Part shown: positions 4,429-5,534 of the stretch, one piece after another
Layout of the letters: every line of letters starts with the position of its first letter
How positions within the stretch are numbered: position 1 is the stretch's first letter
From: Phycisphaerales bacterium
GTDB lineage: Bacteria; Planctomycetota; Phycisphaerae; Sedimentisphaerales; Anaerohalosphaeraceae
Length of the DNA stretch: 5,534 nt
Assembly (NCBI GenBank): GCA_011055475.1
Contig: DSDH01000185.1
Span: 1 to 5,534 of the forward strand
Direction of reading: 5' to 3'
Notes under the pieces: model-generated
What the model saw: the letters and a program-made list of their open reading frames with translations, nothing else
What the model was told of the DNA's origin: nothing
The model's database searches: none
Made by a program: the position numbers and the translations under genes

Positions 4429-5534
4429 ATGCGGGAGACGGTTGTGAAAGAGCGGGGTGAGTCGGCCCAACGGCACGGTGTCGTCGTGACCCCGGAGTGT
4501 CGCCTCTCGGACGACCAGGTCCGTCTCATCGACGGGCTGTCGCGGGATATTCTCCAGGACCCCGGCCTCCTGTGTTACAACCGCCGGGCCGCAGAGATCT
4601 TCGACCACGCCGGGGCCCAGGTCACGCCCGAGGCCAAATGGGCACGGGTCCGAATCCCCAGCGCGCTGATCGACCGCATTCTCGCTTCCGCTCCATCCCG
4701 TATCGTGCTGGGCGCCCGGGAGTCGGGCAACCGGCTGGTGTTGGACGCCCACGAGCCGCGTGTCCGATTCGGCAGCGGGGCCGAAACCAACGTCTGGCTG
4801 GATGTCTCGTTCGCCGAGGGGCGGCCGTCGTTTCATCGTCGGACCGGCTCGATCGGACGCCTGATCCGGGCCGCGCACCTCGCCGAACACCTGGAGCACC
4901 TGGACTTCTTCATTCGTTGCGTCAATATCTGCGATGAGGAGATCACGTTCGAGAACAAGGACGTGAACAAGTTCCTGGCCAGTCTGAACAACATTACCAA
5001 GCACGTCCAGGCCGGCCTGACGAACCTGGCCTGTCTGGACGACGTGATCCGGCTGGGCGAGATCATCGCGGGAGGCCCGCGGGCGTTCCGGGAGAACCCG
5101 GTGCTGTCCTTCATCACGTGCGTGATCAAGAGCCCCTTGCAGATGGTGGACGACACGGCGGAAAAGCTCATCGAGATCTCCCGGCGCGGGGCGCCGGTGG
5201 TCATCTCGAGCTGCCCCATGGGCGGCGCGACCGGGCCGTTTGATGAGTTTGGAATGGTCAGCCTGATCAACGCCGAGTTGCTGGCCGGCGTCGCCCTGAA
5301 CCAGTTGGTCTCCCCGGGCTGTCCGGTGCTGTACGGGGCGGTTCCCGTGCGCACGCGACTGGACAATCTGAACGACATGTACGGGGCTCCGGAGTTCGTG
5401 CAGTACAACAAGGACTGTGCGCAGATGGCGCGATTCTACGGCCTGCCGTGTTACAGCACCGCGGGGGTGGGCGACGCCGACCGGCCGGGCATTCAGGCCA
5501 CGTTTGAGAAGATGATGACCCTGATGACGGTGCC
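4429..5534 (+). CDS. Second MttB-family (COG5598) methyltransferase, divergent paralog, 3' end beyond window
   Basis: The frame runs open from ATG 4429 to the window end, giving 368 complete codons; about 120-150 C-terminal residues should be missing. GAAGGA (4415-4420) lies 8 nt before the ATG, and a stop at 4411 in the same frame rules out an earlier start. It is collinear with the methyltransferase at 2495-3964: VRFGSGAETNVWLD (112-125) against its VHYGTGGTAIYVLD, ITKHVQAG (189-196), EIIAGGPRAFRENPVLSFIT (211-230), GAPVVISSCPMGGATGP (254-270) and YSTAGVGDADRPGIQATFEK (342-361). The two are clearly homologous but far diverged, and this one has about 20 more N-terminal residues. The segment TDAK of the first copy is GDAD here, so the substrate pocket probably differs. 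No in-frame amber codon is seen up to the edge. It is likely cotranscribed with the upstream genes and probably acts on a different quaternary amine, or is part of a different methyl-transfer complex. Confidence 0.93.
   Translation, partial: MRETVVKERGESAQRHGVVVTPECRLSDDQVRLIDGLSRDILQDPGLLCYNRRAAEIFDHAGAQVTPEAKWARVRIPSALIDRILASAPSRIVLGARESGNRLVLDAHEPRVRFGSGAETNVWLDVSFAEGRPSFHRRTGSIGRLIRAAHLAEHLEHLDFFIRCVNICDEEITFENKDVNKFLASLNNITKHVQAGLTNLACLDDVIRLGEIIAGGPRAFRENPVLSFITCVIKSPLQMVDDTAEKLIEISRRGAPVVISSCPMGGATGPFDEFGMVSLINAELLAGVALNQLVSPGCPVLYGAVPVRTRLDNLNDMYGAPEFVQYNKDCAQMARFYGLPCYSTAGVGDADRPGIQATFEKMMTLMTV

Overview
This window is a GC-rich bacterial locus with all convincing genes on the + strand. 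It reads as a regulator followed by the operon it probably controls. The organism cannot be fixed from this sequence. The tiny CxxC...CxxC zinc-ribbon protein with a low-complexity acidic tail, a sigma-54 activator and several MttB-family genes together would suit an environmental, probably anaerobic bacterium such as a planctomycete-type lineage. That is inference only.

Layout. Positions 1-355 are apparently non-coding and hold a good sigma-70 type promoter (TTGACA-N16-TACAAT) with a palindromic operator just upstream. Positions 356-1705 encode a full-length NtrC-type sigma-54 activator (receiver-like domain, AAA+ domain with GAFTGA, Fis-type HTH). Its receiver has lost several residues of the phosphorylation switch. 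Positions 1706-2049 are a 344-bp regulatory gap with two near-perfect GTGCAC-N3-GTGCAC sites exactly 42 bp apart, a third weaker copy, a half-site and a candidate -24/-12 promoter. Positions 2050-2484 encode a small stand-alone receiver-like protein. It is followed almost without a gap by an MttB-family (COG5598) methyltransferase without an in-frame amber codon (2495-3964). After 132 bp comes a 76-residue zinc-ribbon protein with a tandem acidic heptad tail (4097-4327). A 101-bp gap with a strong GC hairpin then leads to a second, clearly divergent MttB-family gene (4429 onward), cut by the window end.

How the genes may work together (inference). The activator would bind the GTGCAC dyads and drive the sigma-54 promoter ahead of the receiver-like gene, so controlling the methyltransferase genes. 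A similar dyad beside its own promoter suggests autoregulation. MttB-family proteins transfer a methyl group from a quaternary or tertiary amine to a corrinoid protein. The members lacking pyrrolysine that have been studied use substrates such as glycine betaine, proline betaine, carnitine or gamma-butyrobetaine. No corrinoid protein, reactivase or second methyltransferase lies in the window, so substrate and pathway stay open.
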